Shown here: positions 22,438 to 30,366 of the stretch, piece by piece | Layout of the letters: every line of letters begins with the position of its first letter | Position numbering within the stretch: the first letter of the stretch is position 1 | Assembly: GCA_002869365.1 (NCBI GenBank) | Contig: PKTA01000042.1 | Span: 1 to 38,419, forward strand | Reading direction: 5' to 3' | Origin: Marinilabiliales bacterium | GTDB taxonomy: Bacteria; Bacteroidota; Bacteroidia; Bacteroidales; F082 | DNA: 38,419 nt | The notes under the pieces: generated by a model | Databases searched by the model: none | Seen by the model: only the letters and a program-made list of their open reading frames with translations | What the model was told of the DNA's origin: nothing | Program-made: the position numbers and the translations under genes

Positions 22438-23541
22438 ATGATTTGTAGATTAGAAAAAAAAGGAATTGAAGACTTTAATACCACAAATATATTACCTCAA
22501 ACATCATTCTGGGCGAGGGTTAAAAGTCATCAGGGCTTTATCCCGAAAGGATTTGAATTAACAGTTTCAAAGGATTTATTAGTCGATACTTCCGAGTCTC
22601 TCGTGAAAAAGGGCGACGATTTATTAGTGCTTATCAAGTATGTTGATAATAAAAATTGCTATGCCTATGTTCCCTATGGCCCTAAATTAGAACCTGTATT
22701 CGAAAATCAGGGATTATTTCTGGAACAATTGTCAGAAACCATTAAGCCTTACCTCCCGGCAAATTGCATGTTTATCCGCTATGACTTGATGTGGAAGAAT
22801 CAATGGTCGGAGGAAGATGATTATTTTGATAATTCCGGTAACTGGATCGGTGCTCCTCAAAGTACTACACAGGAATACCGCGTTAACTTTAAAACTGCCA
22901 ACTGGAACCTTAAGAAAAGCGTTGAAGACGGTCTGCCAAAAAACACCTTCTTTCTTGATTTAACTCAAAAAGATGAGGATTTGCTTAGTAATATGAGATA
23001 TAATACTAAGTATAACATTAGAAGGGCTTTTAGAAATGGTATAACAATTAAAGAATATGGTGTAGAACATATTTCAGATTGGTATAAATTATACTTTGAT
23101 ACTGCAATCAGGCATAATATGCCCATTCAAAATGAAGAATATTTTGCTACTATTCTAAAAAATCAGGATAATAATAAAAATGGTGTTACTATAAAAATGC
23201 TAATGGCCGACTATGAAGGAGAATTTCTTTCTTCCATGTTTTTAGTCTTGTCAAAAAAACGTGGAACATACTTATATGGAGCATCATCATCATGCAATAA
23301 CAAACTAATGGCGAGTTATGCACTCCAATGGGAGTCAATAAAAATTGCTAAACAATGGGGTTGCACAAAGTATGATATGTTTGGGTCAGCACCAAATAAT
23401 AATCAAAATCATCCTCTTCATGGTGTTCATCTTTATAAGAAAGGATTTGGTGGTGAACTTTACCATAGAATGGGATGCTGGGATTATCCTTATAATCTTG
23501 AACTTTATGATATGTTTAGATTTCAGGAAATAAATAATTAA
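22438..23541 (+). CDS. FemAB/FemX-like aminoacyltransferase family protein (GNAT fold)
   Basis: 367 residues from ATG 22438; the frame can be read from TTG 22396, but the ATG is preferred. It has no signal peptide. Typical FemABX features are an N-terminal substrate module (ILPQTSFWARVKSHQGF, LVLIKY ... YAYVPYGP), a first GNAT-like half ending FFLDLTQKDEDLLSNMRYNTKYNIRRAFRNGI, the classic N-T/K-Y-N-I-R-x-A motif, and a second half with YLYGASSSCNNKLMASYALQWESIKIAKQWGCTKYDMFG and HPLHGVHLYKKGFGG. In Firmicutes these enzymes add amino acids to peptidoglycan from aminoacyl-tRNA. In a Gram-negative the substrate is open: cell wall, lipid or protein amino-acylation. It stands alone. Confidence 0.85.
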   Translation: MICRLEKKGIEDFNTTNILPQTSFWARVKSHQGFIPKGFELTVSKDLLVDTSESLVKKGDDLLVLIKYVDNKNCYAYVPYGPKLEPVFENQGLFLEQLSETIKPYLPANCMFIRYDLMWKNQWSEEDDYFDNSGNWIGAPQSTTQEYRVNFKTANWNLKKSVEDGLPKNTFFLDLTQKDEDLLSNMRYNTKYNIRRAFRNGITIKEYGVEHISDWYKLYFDTAIRHNMPIQNEEYFATILKNQDNNKNGVTIKMLMADYEGEFLSSMFLVLSKKRGTYLYGASSSCNNKLMASYALQWESIKIAKQWGCTKYDMFGSAPNNNQNHPLHGVHLYKKGFGGELYHRMGCWDYPYNLELYDMFRFQEINN

Positions 23542-23548
23542 CGCATAA

Positions 23549-23566
23549 AAATCTAATTGTAGATTT
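23549..23566. terminator. Hairpin after the FemAB-like gene
   Basis: AAATCTA (23549-23555), an ATTG loop, then TAGATTT (23560-23566), 7 bases after the stop. There is no immediate T-run, although a T-rich stretch comes about 20 bases later (near 23583). A weak terminator or processing hairpin. Confidence 0.4.
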
Positions 23567-23769
23567 AGTACTCTACTATTTGAGATTTTTTTGTTACAAT
23601 TTTAAATTGTGTCTAAAATCATTTTTCAATTCACTAATTTTACTTTTCTTCTATTTTTGCTGTCATTTTAACAATGGAATGAAGGAGAAAATTACTCATT
23701 ATTTCCTGCTTAAAATGAGTATTATTGCATAAACATATAATCATTAATAACTATTTAAAATAAAATTAT

Positions 23770-25146
23770 ATGAAGATTTATGCATTTACTGCGATATTGA
23801 TATTTACAATGCTAATATTTGCATCCTGTAATAAAGATACACAGGATGTTCCATCAGAAACTGAACCTACAGTTGATACTATTTATCAACAATATGGTAC
23901 TCCTTTTGCCGGCCTTCCTAATACTGAAGATATTGTATTATACGAAGTAAATTTAAGAGCATATAGTCCTGGTGGTGACCTTCAGGGTGTGATAAACAGG
24001 CTTGATGATATTGCAGAACTGGGAGTAAACGTAATTTGGTTAATGCCTATTTATCCCATAGGGGAAGTTAATTCCGTAAACTCTCCCTATTCAGTAAAGG
24101 ATTATAAAGCTGTTAGTTCTGAATACGGAACATTAAAAGATTTGAGAGTATTGACAAAAGAAGCACATAGCAGAGGTATGGCTGTGATTTTGGATTGGGT
24201 GGCTAATCATACCGCATGGGATAATGAATGGATAAAAAATAAAAGTTGGTATTCGCAAGATGCTAGTGGGAATATTATACACCCGCCCGGAACCAACTGG
24301 CAAGATGTTGCCGATTTAAACTTTGATAATCAAAGTATGCGGCAGGCAATGAGAGAAGCCATGCTATTTTGGGTTTATCAGGCTAATATAGATGGTTTTA
24401 GATGCGATTATGCCGATGGTGTTCCTTTCGACTTTTGGCATAAAGCCTTTCAAACAATAGATACTGTGCCAAACAGAGATTTTATATATTTTGCAGAAGG
24501 TAGCCGGTCTGATCATTTTAATGCCGGTTTTGATTTGAATTTTAGTTGGAATTTTTATGGTACAATTAAAGATGTTTTTAATGGTCAGTCAGTGATAAAA
24601 CTTTTTAATGCCAATATCAACGAATATGAAAATACACCCATGGGAAAACATTGGGTTAGGTTTACAACCAACCACGATGAATCAGCCTGGGATGCAACCC
24701 CAATAAGTATTTTTAATGGAGTAGATGGAGCTTTAGCAGCTTCTGTGGTAACAATATTTACCGGAGGTGTTCCTCTTATTTACGGAAGTCAGGAGGTGGG
24801 TACTGCCGGTAATGTTCCCTTTTTTACTAATTCCACAATAAATTGGAATGATAATCCTGAAATGTATGCCGCTTATCAGAAGATGCTTCAATTTTATTCT
24901 TCCTCAGATGTGGCGAAAATAAAGGATAATCTTCATTATCAAAGTAGTGATGTAGTTTTTTTTAAGAAAACTCTGGATGAAAAAGAATTGTTGATTATCG
25001 TAAATGTTAGAAATGAAACTATTAACTATACCTTACATAGTGATATAAAAAATACTGCATGGATTGATATTAACACTGAAAATGGCATTGTGCTTTCTAA
25101 TCAAATAACTTTACAAGCTTATCAATACTATATTTTAATAAATTGA
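23770..25146 (+). CDS. GH13 alpha-amylase family lipoprotein
   Basis: 458 residues with an SPII signal ending at Cys20 (FASC). The GH13 (beta/alpha)8 barrel runs almost to the end. Conserved regions are all present: DWVANHTAWDNEW (region I, VANH), DGFRCDYADG with nucleophile D213 (region II), FAEGSR with acid/base E243 (region III), and TNHDESAW with D303 (region IV). The short C-terminal beta domain (VVFFKKTLDEKELLIIVNVRNE) is typical. It acts on alpha-1,4-glucans at the outer membrane or periplasm, like SusG-type enzymes, but no susC/susD pair is nearby. A TATTTTTG box at 23652-23659 might serve as its promoter. Confidence 0.95.
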   Translation: MKIYAFTAILIFTMLIFASCNKDTQDVPSETEPTVDTIYQQYGTPFAGLPNTEDIVLYEVNLRAYSPGGDLQGVINRLDDIAELGVNVIWLMPIYPIGEVNSVNSPYSVKDYKAVSSEYGTLKDLRVLTKEAHSRGMAVILDWVANHTAWDNEWIKNKSWYSQDASGNIIHPPGTNWQDVADLNFDNQSMRQAMREAMLFWVYQANIDGFRCDYADGVPFDFWHKAFQTIDTVPNRDFIYFAEGSRSDHFNAGFDLNFSWNFYGTIKDVFNGQSVIKLFNANINEYENTPMGKHWVRFTTNHDESAWDATPISIFNGVDGALAASVVTIFTGGVPLIYGSQEVGTAGNVPFFTNSTINWNDNPEMYAAYQKMLQFYSSSDVAKIKDNLHYQSSDVVFFKKTLDEKELLIIVNVRNETINYTLHSDIKNTAWIDINTENGIVLSNQITLQAYQYYILIN

Positions 25147-25160
25147 AAATATGTATATTA

Positions 25161-25168
25161 TATTTTTG
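25161..25168 (+). promoter_or_regulatory. Candidate -7 box (TATTTTTG)
   Basis: A TAnnTTTG match 65 bases before the patatin ATG (25234). A TTG lies 15 bases upstream, a shorter spacer than expected. Confidence 0.25.
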
Positions 25169-25233
25169 ATGCTTAATGGTTTTAACTAAATAAAAACATT
25201 ACTTAATGCATAATAAAATAAATAGTGTAGAAA

Positions 25234-26124
25234 ATGAGTAAAAAAATATCATTGGTATTGTCAGGAGGTGGAGCAAGGGGAATAGCTCATATTGGTGTTA
25301 TTGAGGAACTTGAAAGCCAGGGGTTTGAAATAGTCTCAATTTCAGGAACCTCTATGGGCGCTTTGGTAGGTGGTGTTTATGCTCTTGGTAAAATGCAGGA
25401 ATTTAAGCAATGGTTGTTTTCTCTCGATAAAGTTAAAACCTTTAATCTGGTTGACTTTACTATCGGTACAAATGGATTTATAAAAGGGGATAAGGTATTG
25501 AATAAAATGAAAGATTTTATTCCTGATTCCAAAATAGAGGATTTAGAAATATCATATCGTGCTCTTGCCGTAGATTTAAATAGTAAATCAGAATTTGTGT
25601 TTTCCGAAGGTAGTATATATGAAGCAATAAGGGCTTCCATAGCTATACCTTCAATATTAAAACCGGTTAAAGTTAAAGATATGCTTTTAGTAGATTGGGG
25701 TGTGTTAAATAACTTGCCCATTAATCATGTGCAAAGAACTGGCAATGATATACTTGTTGCTGTAAACGTAAATGCAGATGTTCCTGTTTTAAAGCCTAAA
25801 TTAACAAAGAAAAAAGAAGAGTCAATTCTTATCTCTTATCAAAACAAGATTAAGGAATTTTATGCACAGCTTTCAAATATAAATTTAAAGTCGAAATCAG
25901 AAAGTATGGGGTATTTTGAACTTATTAGAAATACTATTATTCTTATGACCTCTCAAATTACAAAACTTACGTTGGAAAAATATAATACTGATATTCTTAT
26001 TAATGTATCCAGAAACTCAAGTGAGGCATACGATTTCTTTAAGGCGGAAGAATTAGTTGAAATAGGAAGGTATGCAACACAAAAAGCCATTGACGAACAT
26101 AATAAAAACGAATATGGTGAATAA
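25234..26124 (+). CDS. Patatin-like phospholipase (RssA-type)
   Basis: 296 residues, cytoplasmic in appearance (no signal). It opens with the oxyanion-hole motif SGGGARGIAHIGV (10-22), followed by the nucleophile elbow GTSMG with Ser40. The catalytic Asp is D154 in VDWGVLNNLP, where the usual DGG/DGA is DWG, an uncommon residue beside the Asp. Family members hydrolyse acyl esters of phospholipids and work in lipid turnover. The last 100 residues are helical and species-variable. The stop overlaps the next gene's start by 11 bases, so the two are probably translated together. Confidence 0.9.
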   Translation: MSKKISLVLSGGGARGIAHIGVIEELESQGFEIVSISGTSMGALVGGVYALGKMQEFKQWLFSLDKVKTFNLVDFTIGTNGFIKGDKVLNKMKDFIPDSKIEDLEISYRALAVDLNSKSEFVFSEGSIYEAIRASIAIPSILKPVKVKDMLLVDWGVLNNLPINHVQRTGNDILVAVNVNADVPVLKPKLTKKKEESILISYQNKIKEFYAQLSNINLKSKSESMGYFELIRNTIILMTSQITKLTLEKYNTDILINVSRNSSEAYDFFKAEELVEIGRYATQKAIDEHNKNEYGE

Positions 26125-27091
26125 AAAAATAAAATGGGGAATATTAGGATTGGGTAAAATTGCAAATAAGTTTGCAAGCGATTTGCAATTAGAATCTGAT
26201 GCAGAACTTTATGGCGTTGCTTCAAGAAGCAGTGAAAAAGCAATAGAGTTTGCTAAAAAGTATAATGCTATAAAAACTTACTCTTCTTATAAAGAATTAG
26301 CAGAAGATGCTGATATTGACATAATTTATGTAGCAACACCCCATACATTTCATTTTGAAAATGCTATGATGTGCCTTCAAAATGATAAATCGGTTTTGTG
26401 TGAGAAACCGATGGGAATGAATGCCTCAGAGGTAGAAACAATGATTGCTGAGGCGAAAAAGAGAAATTTGTTTTTAATGGAAGGATTGTGGACAAGATTT
26501 ATCCCTGCCACTGAAAAAGTAATCGAACTTATCAAAAATAAAACAATAGGAGAGGTTTTGTTTGTTAAGGCCGACTTCGGCTTTAAACCAAATTACGACC
26601 CCCAAGGCAGGCTTTATAATAAAAAACTCGGAGGAGGATCTCTACTGGATATTGGAATATATCCTGTTTATCTAAGCATTTTACTGCTAGGTCTGCCAGG
26701 AAATATTAAAGCCATGGCCCGTTTTACAGAAAGCGGTGTAGATAGTTACTGTTCTGTATTATTTGATTATGAAAATAATTCTAAAGCAATACTAGAATCC
26801 ACAATAGAAGCCGATACTCCCATTGAAGCATATGTTTATGGAACAAAAGGTAATATTAAACTACACAAAAGGTTTCATCATAGCGAAAAACTTACTGTTA
26901 CCCGAGATGGCTTTCCAAAAGAAGAAATAGATCTGAAATATAAAGGAGAGGGGTATATTCATGAGATTGAAGAAGTAATGAGTTGTCTAATTAACAATAA
27001 AACCGAAAGTGCAAAACTACCTCTGTTAACTAGTTTAAATTTGATTGCATTACTTGATAAAATAAGGAATGAAATTGGTTTGAAATATTGA
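26114..27091 (+). CDS. Gfo/Idh/MocA family NAD(P)-dependent oxidoreductase
   Basis: 325 residues from ATG 26114. The upstream in-frame ATG at 26072 adds residues unlike the family, so it is rejected. A Rossmann fold opens with WGILGLGKIANKFA, followed by the CEKPMG motif whose Lys is the family's catalytic lysine. FLMEGLWTRFIP and the GGGSLLDIGIYPV strand resemble the dimeric dihydrodiol dehydrogenase/sugar dehydrogenase branch. The substrate is unknown, probably a sugar or diol. It overlaps the patatin gene by 11 bases (ATGGTGAATAA), indicating an operon. Confidence 0.92.
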   Translation: MVNKKIKWGILGLGKIANKFASDLQLESDAELYGVASRSSEKAIEFAKKYNAIKTYSSYKELAEDADIDIIYVATPHTFHFENAMMCLQNDKSVLCEKPMGMNASEVETMIAEAKKRNLFLMEGLWTRFIPATEKVIELIKNKTIGEVLFVKADFGFKPNYDPQGRLYNKKLGGGSLLDIGIYPVYLSILLLGLPGNIKAMARFTESGVDSYCSVLFDYENNSKAILESTIEADTPIEAYVYGTKGNIKLHKRFHHSEKLTVTRDGFPKEEIDLKYKGEGYIHEIEEVMSCLINNKTESAKLPLLTSLNLIALLDKIRNEIGLKY

Positions 27092-27135
27092 TACACTATT
27101 TATTAAACCTATTATTATTTTTCCATTCTAGATAA

Positions 27136-27414
27136 ATGGACTTTAATACTAAATTTAAAATGAACTCACTTACAAACTTACCAAACATAGGTAAAACCCT
27201 TGCTGATAAACTTAATAAAGTTGGCATTAATGACGAAAGTACCTTGAAGGAAATTGGCAGTGAAAATACTCTAATTAAACTCGCAACCATTGAAAATAGT
27301 GGAGTATGCATAAATATGTTGTATTCTTTGGAAGGTGCTGTTCAGGGTGTTCGGTGGCATAATTTGGATAAGAACAGAAAATTGGAATTGAAGGAGTTTT
27401 ATAAACGATTATAG
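27136..27414 (+). CDS. TfoX C-terminal-domain protein
   Basis: 92 residues. The whole protein matches the TfoX_C helix-hairpin-helix-like domain: LTNLPNIGKTLADKLNKVGINDESTLKEIGSE, then CINMLYSLEGAVQGVRWHNLDKNRKLELKEFY. An internal ATG at 27160 (MNSLTNL) is an equally plausible start and would trim eight residues. In gamma-proteobacteria TfoX regulates competence, but stand-alone TfoX_C proteins in Bacteroidota have no settled role. It lies 44 bases after the oxidoreductase and is followed by a strong terminator, so it may be the last gene of that operon. Confidence 0.85.
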   Translation: MDFNTKFKMNSLTNLPNIGKTLADKLNKVGINDESTLKEIGSENTLIKLATIENSGVCINMLYSLEGAVQGVRWHNLDKNRKLELKEFYKRL

Positions 27415-27441
27415 AAATAGTGAAATACTTAGTTGTTTTGT

Positions 27442-27479
27442 AAGCGGATATTTATATTTATCCGCTTTTTTTATTTTTT
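27442..27479 (+). terminator. Rho-independent terminator
   Basis: AAGCGGATA (27442-27450) pairs perfectly with TATCCGCTT (27459-27467) over 9 bp around an 8-base loop, followed by TTTTTATTTTTT. It lies 27 bases after the TfoX_C stop and probably ends the patatin operon. Confidence 0.85.
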
Positions 27480-27557
27480 GACTTAATATTAAACTTCAAA
27501 GGAAAATTTGATTAATTTAATGGCTTGTTTTTTATTTGATAATAATAGTTCAATAAT

Positions 27558-28577
27558 ATGAAAAATCAAAAATCTGCAAAAATCCTAATGATGTATTTTA
27601 TATTTATCTTATTTATTTCTACGGACTTAGCATGCAATAAAGAAAGTAACAGCAATAATGCAGATATAGATTATTCACATATAAATAATTGGGCTTATTA
27701 TCCCTTAAATAGTACCCGTGATGTTGATATTTTCTTCGTGGCACCAACAATTTATGGAGGAACCGACAGCATTTACAATATGCCTATAAATGATCCTGTA
27801 GAACGTTTAAATTTTATTGGAGCCATTAATATGGAAAAGGGGATATATGATGAAGGTGATGTTAACTTTTACGCTCCATTCTATCGGCAGGCAAGTTTTA
27901 ACTGTTATGGTATCAGAGCTTATAATGATGTGAGTACCGATGAAAATGTAAATGCTGCTTTTGAATTGGCCTATGGCGATGTTGAAGATGCTTTTAATTA
28001 CTATTTTACTGAAAGTGATAAACCATTTATTCTGGCTGGTTTTAGTCAGGGTGCTGAGATGATTATTAAGTTGATAAAGAACAACTTCGATAAAACAGAA
28101 GCCCAAAAGAGATTTATTGCCGCTTATGCAATAGGGTGGAGGCTCGACTCTTTGGATGTGCAAAAATATGAGTATCTCAAAGCAGCCAAATCCGATATTG
28201 ATTTAGGAGTTGTAATTAGTTATAGTTCGGAAGCAAATTTCATTGATAGTTCCATAATAGTGCCCAAAACAACAATGTCGATTAACCCTTTAAGTTGGAA
28301 TTGTGATACTACTTTGGCTTCTAAAGGTTTAAATTTAGGTGCATGTTTTACTGATTATAGCGGTATAATAAATAAAGAAATTCCTGAATTTACTTCGGCC
28401 TATATTAAACCCGGCAGAGGAACTTTAGTAGTCCCTGATGTAGATCCTCTGGAGTATCCACCGGTACTTCCCATTTTTGTTGATGGAGAGTATCATATTT
28501 ACGATTATTTGTTCTTTTACAGAAATTTGCAGGAAAATGTAGATGTAAGAATAGAAGAGTATCTCAAAAATAAATAA
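27558..28577 (+). CDS. DUF3089 alpha/beta-hydrolase-like lipoprotein
   Basis: 339 residues with a lipoprotein signal ending at Cys26 (TDLAC). The sequence fits DUF3089: VDIFFVAPTIYGG near the start, NFYAPFYRQASF, and a nucleophile elbow GFSQG with Ser163 in FILAGFSQGAEMIIKLI. NPLSWN and the ending VDGEYHIYDYLFFYRNLQENVDVRIEEYL are also characteristic. Such proteins are thought to be serine hydrolases or esterases, but the substrate is unknown. It probably faces the periplasm. csaA follows only 7 bases later, so the two likely share a transcript. Confidence 0.9.
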   Translation: MKNQKSAKILMMYFIFILFISTDLACNKESNSNNADIDYSHINNWAYYPLNSTRDVDIFFVAPTIYGGTDSIYNMPINDPVERLNFIGAINMEKGIYDEGDVNFYAPFYRQASFNCYGIRAYNDVSTDENVNAAFELAYGDVEDAFNYYFTESDKPFILAGFSQGAEMIIKLIKNNFDKTEAQKRFIAAYAIGWRLDSLDVQKYEYLKAAKSDIDLGVVISYSSEANFIDSSIIVPKTTMSINPLSWNCDTTLASKGLNLGACFTDYSGIINKEIPEFTSAYIKPGRGTLVVPDVDPLEYPPVLPIFVDGEYHIYDYLFFYRNLQENVDVRIEEYLKNK

Positions 28578-28584
28578 TTCAATT

Positions 28585-28926
28585 ATGAATGCTGATATAA
28601 TCAGTTGGAACGACTTTACAAAAGTTGACATGAGAGTTGGAACTATCTTGTCGGCAGAAAATTTTAAGGAAGCCAAAAAACAGTCTTATATTCTTAAAAT
28701 AGATTTTGGAGAATTTGGAATTAAAAAATCATCGGCACAAATAACAAAACTCTATTCAAAAGAAGAACTAATTGGAAAACAGGTTGTTGCAGTTATTAAT
28801 TTTCCTCCAAAACAAATTGCAACCATAATGAGTGAATGTTTAGTATTAGGTGCAGTAGATGATGATAATGAGGTAACCTTATTGCAACCTTCACATAAAA
28901 CCAAAAATGGTTTGCGAATACTCTAA
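28585..28926 (+). CDS. csaA: tRNA-binding OB-fold protein CsaA
   Basis: 113 residues, the normal CsaA length. The OB-fold tRNA-binding domain is clear: FTKVDMRVGTILSAENF, YILKIDFGEFGIKKSSAQIT, GKQVVAVINFPPKQIATIMSECLVLGA. CsaA is a cytoplasmic dimer with chaperone-like and tRNA-binding activity. It is coupled to the upstream DUF3089 gene with a 7-base gap, and it converges on the efflux operon, whose last stop is 32 bases away on the other strand. Confidence 0.95.
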   Translation: MNADIISWNDFTKVDMRVGTILSAENFKEAKKQSYILKIDFGEFGIKKSSAQITKLYSKEELIGKQVVAVINFPPKQIATIMSECLVLGAVDDDNEVTLLQPSHKTKNGLRIL

Positions 28927-28957
28927 ATAAATGGATTGTAAAATTGAATAAGCGATT

Positions 28958-30358
28958 CTAATTATTTGAGCTTGCTTCCTCTTCGGGAGAGATCCATCCC
29001 CCGCCTAAAGCTTTATAAAGAGAAATATAAGCATCCATAAGTTCCCTTTGAGTTTGTGTATAAGTTAACTGAGCATCAAACGATTTACGTTGACTTTCCA
29101 AGACCTCCAAATAAGAAGTTTGCCCTTTGTCATATCGCTCTGCAGAGAGCATTTCAGCATTTATTGCCGCTATGTTTCTCGATTTGTTGGCAGCCAATTC
29201 AGTTTTCAAAGTTTTAATGGTTATCAAGGCATCAGCAACTTCTTTAAAAGCAGTTAATGTTGTGTTTTCGTAGTCTCTAAGTGCCACTTCTGTATTATAC
29301 CTTTCAATTTCAACACGTCTTTTATTTTTTCCAAATTGAAAAAGCGGTCCTGTTAAACTACCTGCAGCAGACCAAGCCAGGCCACCTGTTGAAATATCCA
29401 ATAAATCGTTGGAAGCATATCCCAATAGTCCTGTGATGTTTAAAGAAGGCCATCTCATTGCCTGTGCTGCACCTATTCTTGCATTTTGAGCCCTATAGGT
29501 TTGTTCAGCCTCTCTAATGTCGGGTCTCCTCAGTAATAATTGAGAAGGCAGTCCTTCAGGTATTTCCGGAGGTGTTTGCTGCTCTATTAAAGTTTTATCA
29601 GTTATAAAACCTTTTGGATTTTCTCCCAACAATATGCTTAATGTGTTTTCTGTAGTTGCAACCGCTCTTTCGTAAGAAGGTACTGCTGCAGCAGAAATTT
29701 CCTTTTGAATCTGAGCCTGATTCAAATCTATTTCGGCAACTACACCATAATCATATCGGGCCTGAATAATCTTCAACCCACTGTCTCTTGAAGCCAGAGT
29801 TTGTTTTGATATTTCAAGTTTCTCTTTATTTTCTAATAGTGAAAAATAAGTAGAGGCAACCGCTGATATAATACCTATTTGGACTGTTCGTTTCGCATAT
29901 TCAGAGGCCATCAATTCGGCTCTTGCTGCTTCGTTGAGCCTTTTGTATTTACCCCAAAAGCCTAATTCCCAGCTCATTTCGGGATAGGCTGAAAAATAAC
30001 TAATATTGGAATTTAGCAAACTACCGCCACCGTAATTTCCTCCACCACCATTTGCTGAAACCCCAAAGGTTGGAAACTGATCGGCCTTTGTATATCCAAA
30101 ATTGGCTTTTGCAGCATCTATTCTTGCAGCCGCAATCAATACATCTTTATTATTATTCAGAGCAATTTTTATCAACTTATTAAGTTCAGCATCATTAAAT
30201 AATTCCCACCATCTAAGATTTACTACAGTATCGGTGGTCAAAGTGTCGAATCTGAAAATATCATTTCCTGTATACTTAGGCGATTGGAAATCAGGGCCAA
30301 GTTTGCATCCGGCAATAAATAATATTCCTATTGTTATAAATATTGTAAATTTCTTCAT
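28958..30358 (-). CDS. RND efflux outer-membrane factor lipoprotein (OprM/NodT family)
   Basis: 466 residues. Lipoprotein signal ending at Cys18 (IAGC). Two TolC-type repeats: LRWWELFNDAELNKLIKIALNNNKDVLIAAARI, and GLPSQLLLRRPDIREAEQTYRAQNARIGAAQAMRWPSL. The second repeat is the usual NodT signature and ends with the long coiled-coil helices (YDKGQTSYLEVLESQRKSFDAQLTYTQTQRELMDAYISLYKALGGGW). It forms the outer-membrane channel of the tripartite pump encoded just upstream on the same strand, 8 bases after the pump gene. Confidence 0.95.
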   Translation of the reverse strand: MKKFTIFITIGILFIAGCKLGPDFQSPKYTGNDIFRFDTLTTDTVVNLRWWELFNDAELNKLIKIALNNNKDVLIAAARIDAAKANFGYTKADQFPTFGVSANGGGGNYGGGSLLNSNISYFSAYPEMSWELGFWGKYKRLNEAARAELMASEYAKRTVQIGIISAVASTYFSLLENKEKLEISKQTLASRDSGLKIIQARYDYGVVAEIDLNQAQIQKEISAAAVPSYERAVATTENTLSILLGENPKGFITDKTLIEQQTPPEIPEGLPSQLLLRRPDIREAEQTYRAQNARIGAAQAMRWPSLNITGLLGYASNDLLDISTGGLAWSAAGSLTGPLFQFGKNKRRVEIERYNTEVALRDYENTTLTAFKEVADALITIKTLKTELAANKSRNIAAINAEMLSAERYDKGQTSYLEVLESQRKSFDAQLTYTQTQRELMDAYISLYKALGGGWISPEEEASSNN

Positions 30359-30366
30359 TGTAATTA

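Noticed and set aside
26072..26113. Earlier start of the Gfo/Idh/MocA gene
   Set aside because: The extension lies within the patatin gene and does not match the family; ATG 26114 gives the standard N-terminus.
27096..27311. 71-codon - strand frame opposite the TfoX_C gene
   Set aside because: Antisense shadow of a clear domain.
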